NCBI GenBank assembly: GCA_964035575.1
Contig: OZ037851.1
Span: 1 to 64,000 of the forward strand
Length of the DNA stretch: 64,000 nucleotides
Source of the DNA: Rhynchopus sp. YZ270_cl-10
Lineage: Eukaryota; Euglenozoa; Diplonemea; Diplonemida; Diplonemidae
Reading direction: 5' to 3'
This document shows, piece after piece, positions 29,201-38,577 of this stretch; the first letter of the stretch is position 1, and each line of letters starts with the position of its first letter. Both the position numbers and the translations under genes were made by a program. The notes under the pieces were generated by a model that was not told the DNA's origin, did no database searches, and saw nothing but the letters and a program-made list of their open reading frames with translations.

Positions 29201-30581
29201 CAGAGAACTGGAACACATGCGGCGCAAGGAGACCTGTGAACCACATAGCAGATGATTTCACCAACAACGCTTTAATGATGCTCGACTCAGGTATGCGTGC
29301 AGCCATCACTGCCTTGGTGTACGCCTCTTCCCAGCTGTAGAACTTCACGCCACGGATGTTTTCAACTAGCTCGTGCATCACTTTGTTCCTTGCATCCGAC
29401 TTTGCCATACGCTCACCAAAGAGAGTGCTAAATTGAAACATGTAAATGAACATGAACGGGAAAACGAAGAGCATCGCAACAAGTCCGACTGCTGCAGGCC
29501 AGCTCACTTCGTAGAAGGAGTAGATAATGACGTAGATAGCTTGTGTGGGTGCGTAAAACGAAATGCTGAGGATGTTCGCTCCCTGCTGGAAGAGCGTCTC
29601 AACATCCGCGTGGAAAAGAGAGAAGATCTTGCTGTAGCCGCCTGCAGTCTCCCAGCCAGAATGCGATGTCTTCATTGCCTTTTCTGTCATCGCAATGGTG
29701 AGACATCCACGCACACGCGTCACTACTTCTGCAGCCAGCACGTTGGTCTTCACCAAACAAAAGCTCATGAGAACAACAGAAGCAGTGATGATCCCGGCGA
29801 ACATGTACGCAATGTACAGGTCGCGTGTTTCGTACACCAGTGCGTCAATCAAGTACGGCACCGCAATCACAGATGCAAATGGACACATGCACTGCAGAGC
29901 TCCCCACGCAAGCCCTTGAAGGATCTCGGGCTTCACGTGCTTCAACATTGTGCTGGAAAGGCTCGGCTGGCCATCAAGTACGATGTTGCTGTACCCTTTC
30001 AGGACAGGTGCCGCAGCGACGTGCGCATCTGCAACACTAGGCAGCGACGACTCGGCGACGCCCTCTGGTGCTGGACACATCCCCGCTGCACACCGTTCGC
30101 ACTCTGGGGCCATTTCCTTGTAACGAGCGTTCGTCAGGTCGAGGACAGCTTCCTGGAACTGCTGCAGGTGAGTGTGGTTGCACAGCGCGCCACTGTTCAC
30201 CATCGCCTCGATGCCTTGCCAGCGGCTGCTCCCTTCAAACATCACCTGCTTTGCATCGACCTTGAGCAGAAGGTCAAGCGTCTTCTTGAACGTGTCCTGC
30301 GTGACCTGCTCCTGCGCTTCAGTCCACAACTTGTAGAAGTTCCCCATCTGCGCCTCTGCACACAACTTCTTCGACACAGGGTCCACGTCGCTCATCGTAA
30401 GCCCCCCATGGCGTGCCTTCTTCATCAAAGGCTGGATGTGCGTCAGCGTTGCACGGCCAAACAGGTTAGACGCTTCCTCGCGTGTCTGGTAGCCCTCGGG
30501 TCTGTGCTGGTGGGTGGCTTCGCTTTGTGGCACGTCGACAACTGCATCCCGTCCCTCTGTCTTGCTCGCGTTGCTTTCCAT
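26265..30581 (-). CDS. ABCC-type (MRP-like) ABC transporter, copy 1
   Basis: An intronless 1438-residue full transporter, TMD1-NBD1-TMD2-NBD2, without the extra N-terminal TMD0. NBD1 has Walker A GKVGTGKS (~590), signature ISGGQ (~687) and LLDDVLSAVDAHVG (~709). The Asp replacing the usual catalytic Glu is a normal ABCC trait that makes site 1 weak. NBD2 has GRTGSGKS (~1227), LSVGQRQ (~1330) and LLLDEATASVD (~1353), a complete site. Membrane segments lie at about 235-520 and 850-1130, with an acidic linker between. ABCC pumps export organic anions and conjugates (glutathione, glucuronate) across plasma or vacuolar membranes. The start is supported by a 3' splice-type tract (CCTTCACACACAG) ending 19 bases before the ATG. 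It differs from copy 2 at about 18 residues. Confidence 0.95.
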   Translation of the reverse strand: MESNASKTEGRDAVVDVPQSEATHQHRPEGYQTREEASNLFGRATLTHIQPLMKKARHGGLTMSDVDPVSKKLCAEAQMGNFYKLWTEAQEQVTQDTFKKTLDLLLKVDAKQVMFEGSSRWQGIEAMVNSGALCNHTHLQQFQEAVLDLTNARYKEMAPECERCAAGMCPAPEGVAESSLPSVADAHVAAAPVLKGYSNIVLDGQPSLSSTMLKHVKPEILQGLAWGALQCMCPFASVIAVPYLIDALVYETRDLYIAYMFAGIITASVVLMSFCLVKTNVLAAEVVTRVRGCLTIAMTEKAMKTSHSGWETAGGYSKIFSLFHADVETLFQQGANILSISFYAPTQAIYVIIYSFYEVSWPAAVGLVAMLFVFPFMFIYMFQFSTLFGERMAKSDARNKVMHELVENIRGVKFYSWEEAYTKAVMAARIPESSIIKALLVKSSAMWFTGLLAPHVFQFSVLLTYAVWDESWITTERAFTLFILTQLIRVIVGFLPSILAGVVQSLTALRRVQNFLCREEAPPQADAVQDGCVTVSGGMFGWRREKAATVQNSEPFAESSVDGEGRSGGQSVADINFEAARGELVVIVGKVGTGKSTFLQGLLREVAASAGDVHVGGSVAYCPQTAWILSGSIRDNVEWGRRGTAKGCSREDYESAVAGVALLHDLSTQFPDGDATMIGEKGINISGGQKARVALARAVYSDADIYLLDDVLSAVDAHVGLHIFEETIQKRLAGKTRILVTNQLQYAKHADKVLCLERVQGSDAYTLESVDMANPRQGSVMEQLCAEYHKAVEEKDADEAKAEEEEVVVEANTASCAAAFKQDGFMCRHELVEQEDLEDGAVTYGTYIKYMSYFGGWCYWAAFFACVAVYMLVEKFVLIWAGWYTTEGVEQSVLFYNGYIIGDSPTYMWFLVYVGVLLVGLISVYMSGVIFAWGSAGASLELYREEFETTLACPVSFFDTTPVGRILTRFANDWDNVDILVPLYLFQYWLLISAMITSIIVLCVTLPLFTAVMAFIIAVVILIAWRDKCSLMCRRFFNVTKSPASNIFAENLRGLAVIRAYGKQSSVRFDQVVAMDVNHAMFMSERYAFEWVRLRMTLLSAVVMGSMILLLIPARSALSTSSIGLVLNEGVTVVLLVSQAVLNRQLLNLSMNSTERVFEYCELKPEECEEERLSAVAPPEKDWKPPAGKLEIASMSVRYREGLPLVLKDVNLTVEAGHKVGIVGRTGSGKSTLLKALFRLMHPDSGYHVKIDGVDTTKFSVRDLRKLFAIIPQEPVLLSGTIRRNIDPFHTATDVQVEEALRKCHLHEHLAERAEAGESVLEVTVTDESLSVGQRQMLCLARALVLDRRFLLLDEATASVDVHTDTLIQKTLRSAFSHCTVLTIAHRLHTIVDSDKILVMATDKTTGIGQVGQYGTFEELAADKEGIFYTLAQQAGVL

Positions 30582-31568
30582 AATGGTGTTACAATTTGTC
30601 TGTGTGTGAAGGAGATCAGGGGATCACTGACAACTACGCACCTTTTCGGGGGAAAGGCACCGGATTTCATGGTTCGGTCAGCAACCCAGTTCCCCAGAGA
30701 ACTCCCGTGGTTCAACCACGTTTCTACCATTACTCTTTTGACCCCCCCGGGCGCCCCCATTTCAAAAAGACACTGCCATATCCATACGAAATAATAAAAT
30801 CTACATTATTGCTCTTCTTTAGAAACACGACGTGATTTTCATTGGACTCCAATTCAATTCAACAAACTGTAGCTTTCTCCCTCAAATTTCGTGAACACAA
30901 CCTGCGCCGAAGCTGCTGAGGTCGGAAGACAAAGGGTGAGGACGAAGGGCCACATGCATAAACATGAATCCATGCTGCGTCTGTTTGCTGTATGAAAACA
31001 GTATCCCCATCATTACGAAAAGGAGTGTAGAATAGGTGACAACAGTACGTCCCTCGACGGTACTGTGCATAAAACCGGCCCTAGGGTACTATGAGTATTC
31101 ATATGAGCATAACATGGTTCGCGAGCAATAGGTCATATCAAATGCATTACAGAAACAAATAACAACAAGAACGACAATAACAACAATAACGACAATAACG
31201 CCAAACATCTATCTCCCTTTTTTTCTTTTTTCTTTTTTTTTTTTTTTGAAAAACGCTAATAACTTTTTAGCCCCCCTCTGTAAGTGTTGATTGAATTGGA
31301 GTCGGGAAGCACAAGCAAAGGGCAATGAAAGGAAAACAATGAGTAAAAGGACAAGATAGAAGAGCCAGTATTTATGTCTGAGTTTCACACGCAATTCCAA
31401 TCATTCGAACCGAAGACGCCCAAACATTTCGTTCTGTATTATTTCCTAACAACCGTGCGCGTACCGCTACGTATGTTGTGTACAAAAAAAATTTTCGCCT
31501 GCAAAAATAAAATTTTCTTATTGAAAATCCCAAATCGCAAACCGGATTTAGAGGACAGCATGCATCTA
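30582..31568. other. Intergenic region upstream of ABC copy 1
   Basis: The first ~75 bases are identical with the region upstream of ABC copy 2 (42895-42972) and contain the pyrimidine-AG acceptor; homology then stops abruptly. The rest is AT-rich with no gene. An 8-base TGCATCTA at 31561-31568 is the left target copy of the transposon that follows. Confidence 0.65.
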
Positions 31569-31717
31569 CAGGCCTAATGCTAACTTGGAGGGGGGAAAAA
31601 AGTGAACCAACGAAAAAAAAAAAATCTCAACGTAGACCGCGAAATGGAAGTAAGCTGGGCGGAGGGTGGGCGTGGCGTGGATTTTTTCTGTTTCGACACG
31701 TGATTTTTCCAAGTTTT

Positions 31718-31719
<2 letters not shown>

Positions 31720-31750
<31 letters not shown>
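31720..31750. repeat. Poly-A tract
   Basis: A run of about 31 A residues inside the outer transposon, not linked to any recognisable LINE or SINE body. Confidence 0.7.
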
Positions 31751-31753
<3 letters not shown>

Positions 31754-32233
31754 CCCTCCGGGAAGGGGTCCAGGGTTTTCGCTTATCTTCGTGAAAAAAA
31801 ATTTTCCCCAAAATCGTGAAGATATGAAGTCCAAAAAGTGGTCAAAAAAAAATTTTTTTTACGCGCTCCGCGCGAAAAGGTCCGTTCATTTCGCGTAAAT
31901 ACGTGATGACGTGGGATGGTAACGTACATCAAGAACCAAACCAACCCTTTTCTCACGTTTTTCCACGTCAAGCCCTTGCATTAGGTTCTCTCTAGTGAAC
32001 CTGAAGATGCGGGCGCAGGTGCCCACATCTCCAGGACCAAGGTACCCACGGCATACCACAGGCAGAGAACCCCCATCCCAAAAAAAAACCCCATTTTTAA
32101 GGGTGAACCGACGAACCAACGGATAAATACAGGGTGTTTCCTAATTTTGGAAAATTTCCGGAAAATTCCGACATCCGGAAGCAAATTTTTTCCCTGGAAA
32201 AAAAGTGGGTTTTCAGCCCCAAAACATGCCGCA

Positions 32234-32515
32234 ATTGGCATTTCCGGAATCCGTCCGCGCTGTGGTGGGGTCAATTTGACGAAATGGCCAAGTTCTTGGT
32301 TTTGGTCAAAATGAGTGTAAGGAAAAGGGGACCAGGTAAATCCCACAACCCAGATTTTCTCTCCCTGATCCTGAAAACATGAAAATGCCCGAAAACACCG
32401 GCATTTGCATTTTCGGAATCCGCCCGTTCTGTGGTGGGGTCAATTTGACGAAATGGACAAGTCCTTGGTTTTGGTCAAAATCCATAAAAACCCGTCAGTG
32501 TAAGGTAACGGGGCC
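32234..32515. repeat. Two-copy direct repeat inside the second hAT-like element
   Basis: A unit containing GTGGTGGGGTCAATTTGACG and TTGGTTTTGGTCAAAAT occurs at about 32234-32340 and 32401-32515, about 172 bases apart, with scattered differences. Confidence 0.8.
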
Positions 32516-33454
32516 AAGTGTTTGCCTGTAGAAACTGGTAGGAACAGGCAGCGCCGCAGGCGCACGGTACCCAACATCGGTGAAAATAAAAATTCCCGAA
32601 AACTGCTTTATTTGAATGATTGGAGCGATCCAGAACAGCGAACATACTTTTTTCGGGAAAATACCAAAAAATAAGCACTTTAACCCTTTCGGGACCGAGC
32701 CAAAAAGTTAAAATTTTTGTTTTTGGGGGATTAATGCAAAAAGTGACCTAAGTAGGGATAAACGTCGAGAAAGTGTAAAATTCATGCTGGAATGGACTCA
32801 TTTGGGCTCAGAGGGTCAAAATGTATGTGAGAAAAATGATTTTTTGAAAAACTGCTATTACACTGTGGGTATAGGGCCCGTATACCCAGAAATAGGGTAA
32901 AAATTGCAAAATAGGTGTCCTGACCCCTTTGCCCAGCAACCACACCTTCAGCTCACCCTTTTTCACAGGATGAGAGGTCATTTTGTGTCAAAAAAGTGTC
33001 AAAAAATGGGTGAAAAGGTGTTAGTATTGTGTAATTGTGGGTAAAGAGTTAAAATCTGGGTTTTGGGGTGTTGTGGGGGGTCGCGGAGGGATGAGCGGAG
33101 AGACCCTGTGCCCATAAAATGATAAAAAACATTATTTTTGGGGCTATATAACCCCAATAAGTCCATTGGAGCCAAAAATTTTGTGATGTCCAAATTTTTT
33201 GATTTTTCATCCACCCGCGGGTCCAGGGCACTCATCTGTAGAAATTCTCAAAAAAACGCCAAAAAACGCGTTTTTCAAAAAAGGGGGTTTTCTGAGAAAC
33301 CACGCTGCGATATTAGGAGAGCATCTTCTTTTATCGACTATGACGTATTTTTCAAGAGGGCAACGCCCCTGAGTCCATTGAAGCATGAATTGACCTAGTT
33401 ATCGTCTCCCTGGTACTTTTAGGAAGGGTCGTAAATAAAAAATAAAAAAATGAC

Positions 33455-34821
33455 ATATATATATACATAGCGCTCTAATTAGACTCCAACTAGATAATTA
33501 GAGTCGGCAGTTAGAGTATAATTAGAGTCTTTAAAACTCTAACTGAACTCTAATACTCTAACTGGACTCTAATTAGACTCTAATTAGAGTCTTATAATAG
33601 GGTCAATAAGAGGGGCACATCAACCAATGCTATAGCCATAAACCCAGGGAGCATAGCCAGTGCAAGAAATTCGATTTTGTAATCCAGAACGTCTGTTTTC
33701 TGCTTGCAGAGGACTAGATACAAGAAAATATTGTTTGTTCCCCCAGAAAACCAGTGCACAATTCACACTGGTCTTGTTGCCTTTTTAGCACAGGAATTTT
33801 GGCCCAGGGCATGATCACTTGAAGCATGGCACTTTAGTGTGCATGGGGTAGGGTGTTGTTTGTTATGAATTCTCTTTGTTATAACATCTAAGTCAATCGC
33901 GGGTGGTGGTTTAGCGCGAGGCTTGGATCTCTCCTGGGTTCATAAGTAGTTATTTCTGCGGATGAAATGAACGTATACTCATAGATTTCCCGTCGAAACA
34001 ACCTTTGATACTGGGATTATCCCCTTCGACCCCTTAGTGGTAGTTAAACTCGATTGACATTTACATTCCTAGAGATGAAAGAACAAGACAACACTTCTGC
34101 ACCCGCGCATCAAAATTGTGGAAAACTTTGCACCCCAAACATCCTCAATAACGCCCGCCAAAAGGCGCCCCTTGTTACTGGGAGTTGGTTCTCATGTTTG
34201 TTACCTGCACAGCAGGAATTCCTCTGAGTCCAACGCTGTTTGGCCTGTCTGCGGCATTGTACCCGAAGGTGCACGAAGAGTTTTTGCGGTGTCGCATTCC
34301 CTCATGTGTGGGTCACTCACACTTGAGGGCATGTGCCACTGCGGGTCCGGGTACCCATAGCTGAGAATAAGCCGGGTCCCGAGTCCCGGGTACTAGGTAC
34401 AGTAGGACTTGGACTAGGCCCCCACCCTCCCGCGACCGGGTCCCCGACCCGCTTTCAGGCGGACCCACAGCGCCTTCACATAGTTGTGTCCCAGTCCGGC
34501 TGAGAATAACCGGGTCCCGGGTCCCCAGGTCTTATTCTCAGCTATGTGGGCACCTGGACACCTGGGTCCTACAGAGGAACCTTAGGGGAACCAGTTCCTT
34601 AAGGCGTTTGCACCTACAAGAAGCCTGTTGTTTTACTCTAATTAGACTATAATTAGAGTGTAGTTAGAGTCTAATTATGCTCTAACTGCGCTCTAATTAT
34701 AGTCTAATTGAAGAAAAGCGACTCTAATTATACTCTAACTGGACTCTAACTGACTTGACCCAAAATCCCAGACTCTAATTATACCCTAACACTCTAATTG
34801 GAGCGCTATGTATATATATAT
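33455..34821. mobile_element. TIR element with CTCTAATTA subterminal arrays
   Basis: About 1.37 kb bounded by a 21-bp perfect inverted repeat (left ATATATATATACATAGCGCTC). Just inside each end lies a cluster of 10 or more copies of ACTCTAATTAG-like motifs in both orientations (33470-33600 and 34630-34805). Dense subterminal motifs of this type are usually transposase binding sites. The middle has only one short frame (34118-34360), which does not look like a protein. AT-rich flanks hide the target duplication. Confidence 0.75.
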
Positions 34822-36243
34822 CATACATTCCATGGTTCTCCGTATAGAAAAGCCTGTTTCTGGAGCCACTTTAAAGTGATAAAAAATCCGCCAAAAAAAT
34901 GTTGCGACCCCGGAATTTTTTCAGATCGATCCGGAAATTCACTGCCGCCCATTTTCGGGGGTCAACAATTCACGACTTAGGTCGTAAATGCAACTGTCCG
35001 TGGACACATGGATTTTATAATTTTTTTCCTCCGATTTTTTCCCCGATTTTTATTTATTTGGAAAGATCGGTTACGAAAACGTTCAATTCCGGGGTCGCAC
35101 GATTTTTTTATGCCTCTGTGGCTGGTTAGGTGATTTTTGGCTGTGGGACCCCCTTTGGGAACATTTCTATGCAGGTTTCTTAAGGACTTCCTTAAGAAAA
35201 CCTCCTCTTTGGGTCGCCATACAGTGGCGTTTGTAAATTGATTTTTTTTTGGAGAAAGTTTTCGGTTTTTGTTTCCTTGGATTTATTTTGTACAAATCCT
35301 TCAATTTGGACATTTTTTTTATCCCGGAAACACACTCCACGGTATGCAACTTTTTGTGGAGCCAACCCTTTTTTTCACGTTTCTATGCAGGTTTCTTACT
35401 GGGGGGGGGCGAATAAGAGATGTGGCATCTCTTATTAGGCGAACGGACGAGCCAGAAATAAAAAAAATTTTTTGGGGGGAAAAAAGCAAAAAGACATTTT
35501 CGCCGGAGGCAAAAAAAATATTTTGACCACTTTTTTGCCAGACAGGGTAAAATTTCAAAAAAAATTTCAAGATAAAACCCTGGCGCATGCAAAAAAAAAA
35601 AAAAAATACCCCCAAAATCTCAACCTGATCTCTTATTCGGCCCTGATCTCTTATTCACCCCTGATCTCTTATTCGCCCCCCCCCCAGTAAGGAATTCCTT
35701 AAGAAAACCTCCTATTTGGGTAGCAACACAGTAGCGTCTCTAAATTGGATTTTCTTTGAAGAAAGTTTTCGATTTTTTTTTCTTTGGAATTATTTTTTAC
35801 AAATCTTTCAATTCCGACCATTTTTTTAGCCCGGAAACACACTCCACGGTACGCAACTTTTAGTGGAGCCGACCCCCTTTTCTGCACTGAAATCCCTGTG
35901 CATTACTGCATACACACCCATGGAGCCACTTTAAATTGACTTCTACTCCACGAAAGTGGTCGATTTTTTTTATGGTGAAAAGCGGGGAGCTCGGAAATTC
36001 ACTGCCGCTGGTTTTCAGGGGGGAAAAATTACATGCCACACACCCACCTCACCGAGAGCCAAAACAGAAATACGCTCACCTTGATATTTTTTTTAGAAAA
36101 AATATTTTTTTTTCTGGATTTTTATTTCTTTGGATCCGGCCGTTTCGAAACGTTCAATTGCGGGGTAGGACGCTCAAAAATATGCATCTCACATTTCTGA
36201 GTGCAAAATATGAAAAAGTATACGGAGAACCATGGAATGTATG
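34822..36243. mobile_element. Inverted-repeat-bounded element adjoining the previous one
   Basis: A 25-bp perfect inverted repeat at 34822-34846 and 36219-36243, extended by a few AT bases, encloses about 1.4 kb. Inside, a segment starting near 35190 is repeated at 35694-35890 (about 80% alike) and GAGCCACTTTAAA recurs at 34863 and 35924, so the interior is itself a decayed tandem duplication. A diverged relative of the end sequence lies at about 36877-36905. No coding frame. Confidence 0.6.
35399..35687. mobile_element. 289-bp MITE with TA duplication
   Basis: Ends CTGGGGGGGGGCGAATAAG and its near-perfect inverse, flanked by TA on both sides (35397-35398 and 35688-35689). The right end has three tandem copies of CTGATCTCTTATTC. 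It splits a direct repeat of its host element cleanly, so it was the last to arrive here. TA targets fit Tc1/mariner or PIF families. Confidence 0.85.
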
Positions 36244-36254
36244 ATATACGCTTT

Positions 36255-36865
36255 TCATTTAAAAAAAAATCGAGAAGATTAGTGGAGTAGAAGTTGTCTA
36301 CTTTTTTTACCATGGGTAATTTTGCACTATAGCTATAAATAGCAGGGTAAATTACCTTGGAAAATGGGGTGTTCGCCGCTGGTATACGGTAGTACCCTGG
36401 TCGCCTTCTGCGTCTACCCGTTCGTCGTACGACCCCGGAATTGCAAGATATTGCAATGCATCTTTCAAACGCGTGCTTGGGCAATTTATTTTTTGACGAA
36501 AGCGTGGCCTTAAAATATAGAGGAATTCCTCTGTAAAAGGGGCACCATAAGGCACTTCCTAGTAGGTACCTTCCGCCTAAGAACTGCCCAAAAAATAATA
36601 GACATCAACAGATGCATAAAAAAAATCGTCCGACCCCGGAATTGAAAGATTTCGTACCCGATCTTCCAAAAAAAGAGAAAAAATATTTTTGGGGACCTGG
36701 GGCCCTGTTAAAATTATGTGGCCACGGACGACATCGTTTCCGGAAATATAAAGTATTTTTTTGTTGTCGAAAATGCGCTAGTCTGCATATCCGAGCTCGG
36801 CGCTTTCAAATAAAAAAAAAATCGAAAAGATTAGTGGAGTAGAAGTTGTCTAGTATTTTTACCAA
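36255..36865. repeat. Direct repeat of a 50-bp AT-rich motif
   Basis: A motif containing GATTAGTGGAGTAGAAGTTG is present at about 36260-36312 and 36816-36862 in the same orientation. It belongs to the decayed interior of the piggyBac-like element. No gene. Confidence 0.7.
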
Positions 36866-37482
36866 TAACAGGGGTTTTGTATACGGTTTTTCATGGAATG
36901 GCTGATATATGTAGTTGGTCCCGAAAGGGTTAAATACGTCCCTAATTTTTTCCCGCAAATTTTTTCCCTGACCAATTTTTTCCAAATCCCCGGAAGCGGA
37001 AGCAAATTAGGAAACACCCTGGATAAATATAAAAAAATAATTTTTAAGATAATTCCCTGTGTATTTTCCTTAAGGAAAATACAGGCAAAAATCCAGGTAA
37101 AAATCACTTTGTACAGACTATGCCTGGCGGGCACAGGGTGTGTCAAAACTCAAAAAAAATTGCTCGAATGGACGTTTCTGGGTTCCGGCATCTAGAGTCA
37201 AAAAAAATCTATTTTTTTTTCGCGAAAATTTTTGACTTAACACTGGTTGTGCTTAGAAAACCCGAATTTTTTACCCTTGAAAAGTGCATTTGAGGAAGTC
37301 ACAATGCGTCAAAACGAAAAGGTCGTTTTTGGCACTTTTAAAACCGGGCTCCGCTGAGTTCACCATATTTTTGCTCGATTTATTTAGTGGAGTAACTATT
37401 ACTTTATCGTATGTGTGACAAAAATTTGGGACGGAGCGTAAATAAAAGTGAACCGACGAACCAACGGTTAGCATTAGGCCTG

Positions 37483-38577
37483 TGCATCTGTGTATAAAGG
37501 GGGGGGGATTTTTTTTTTTTTTTTTGGCAAGCTGGACCTTAGTTCTCTTGCTAAGTCAGCTATTACCAAAAATGCTACGTGCAGTCCTCTACAAGACGTT
37601 GCTGAGTAGCCACACTAGTGGTAAAAAAAAAATAATGAAAAGACGCTTTTATTTCCCAACCCAACAACAACAATAAAGCGTGAAGACAATAAATAAAATC
37701 AAAGCGGTATAAATTTGAGGTTTTGTGAGGCACTCAACGAGTGTGCCGGCTCTGTAGCGTCACGGAGCCACCAACACTCCCCAGTCATTTTTCCTGCGTT
37801 TCCAGGAAAACTCGCGTTTGCGACCGGCCAAAAATTTAATTCACAGCAAACAGGTGTGAGGGAGAAGAAAAGAAAGTGAACAAAAACGAAAAAACAATGT
37901 TTTTTTTTTTTTTTTTGAAATGTGATGCTGTTGGGGTGGGGAGAATAAAACAGTTCCAAGAAAAGCTCCTGCGTCGGTTTTCTTTTGCTTTAATATGAAA
38001 AATGACACGAAGGGTGAAGAAAGAAAGCGCTTCATGCAGACTCCTCTGCTTGCACTGAGGCACAAACTCCCACCGCCAAGAGCAGCAGTCGTTTGTGATC
38101 AGGAAGTGCCACGTACCACCACGGTAGTATCATCTCGTACGCACTGTTAGTGTACGGGTCAGTATGCTAACGCAACTTCTCGAGACAAGGGCAAAATAGT
38201 TAACACCCAAAAAAAATAAAATGCACATATTGTTTGACTACGATCACGGGATAGCCAAATACACTCAAAAAGTATGAAATACAAAATAAAAAGTGAAGCT
38301 ATTAACCTCCGACTGACCCACGTACGATGCCAGCCATCTATCCAGCACAAAGAAAAATAAAATTGAAACCGCACCCTACTTCTCCTTATTATGTTTTTCC
38401 CCCACCCCCGAAAACAATAAAACAATAAAAACAATAAAGACAAAAGGGAGAGGTTGTGGTGAAACGCACACACCTCGACCTGTCGGTGAAGTGTGGCTCT
38501 ACTCCGCCCCGGATTAGAAAATGGAAACAAGGATGGGTGTGGGGTGCGGTATTCAATTTCCTTTTAGCATTGCATGT
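37483..38577. other. Duplicated 3' flank of ABC copy 2
   Basis: The 8 bases at 37483-37490 are the right target copy of the outer hAT-like element. From 37493 the DNA matches 25529 onward, broken by about 330 extra bases (37640-37990). The stretch at 38290-38339 is dispersed repeat copy 3. 38485-38576 resembles 21958-22050 instead, so the flank is a mosaic of two sources. No gene. Confidence 0.7.
38290..38339. repeat. Dispersed ~70-bp repeat, copy 3 (shortened)
   Basis: Shares GACCCACGTACGATGCCAGC with 18382-18454 and 25977-26049 but lacks some 20 bases, including GGCA before the ACCTCC core, and the 3' end. Confidence 0.75.

Larger units (their letters stand above)
32684..36929. mobile_element. 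piggyBac-like element inside the second hAT-like element
   Basis: 13-bp perfect inverted ends, CCCTTTCGGGACC at 32684-32696 and the inverse at 36917-36929. Both are bordered by TTAA (32680-32683 and 36930-36933). TTAA duplication with ends starting CCC is the mark of piggyBac transposons. No transposase frame is found in the 4.2 kb, so it is non-autonomous or gutted, and it is itself interrupted by further elements. Confidence 0.8.
32130..37021. mobile_element. Second hAT-like DNA transposon inside the first
   Basis: Perfect 18-bp inverted ends, CAGGGTGTTTCCTAATTT at 32130-32147 and the inverse at 37004-37021. They are flanked on both sides by an exact 8-bp duplication GATAAATA (32122-32129 and 37022-37029). 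CAGGG ends and an 8-bp duplication fit hAT. Excluding what is nested in it, only about 640 bp is its own and no transposase is present, so it is non-autonomous. Confidence 0.88.
31569..37482. mobile_element. Outer hAT-like DNA transposon (non-autonomous), carrying nested insertions
   Basis: Perfect 16-bp terminal inverted repeats, CAGGCCTAATGCTAAC at 31569-31584 and its inverse at 37467-37482. They are flanked by TGCATCTA and TGCATCTG, an 8-bp target duplication with one difference. 8-bp duplications and CAG-starting ends are typical of hAT elements. Once the inner elements are removed, about 1 kb of its own DNA is left, with no transposase frame. The motif GTGAACCGACGAACCAACGG occurs near both ends (32102 and 37448). 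Confidence 0.75.

Noticed and set aside
34118-34360. 80-codon frame inside the TIR element
   Set aside because: No protein-like pattern and no related frame in the window; the element appears non-coding.
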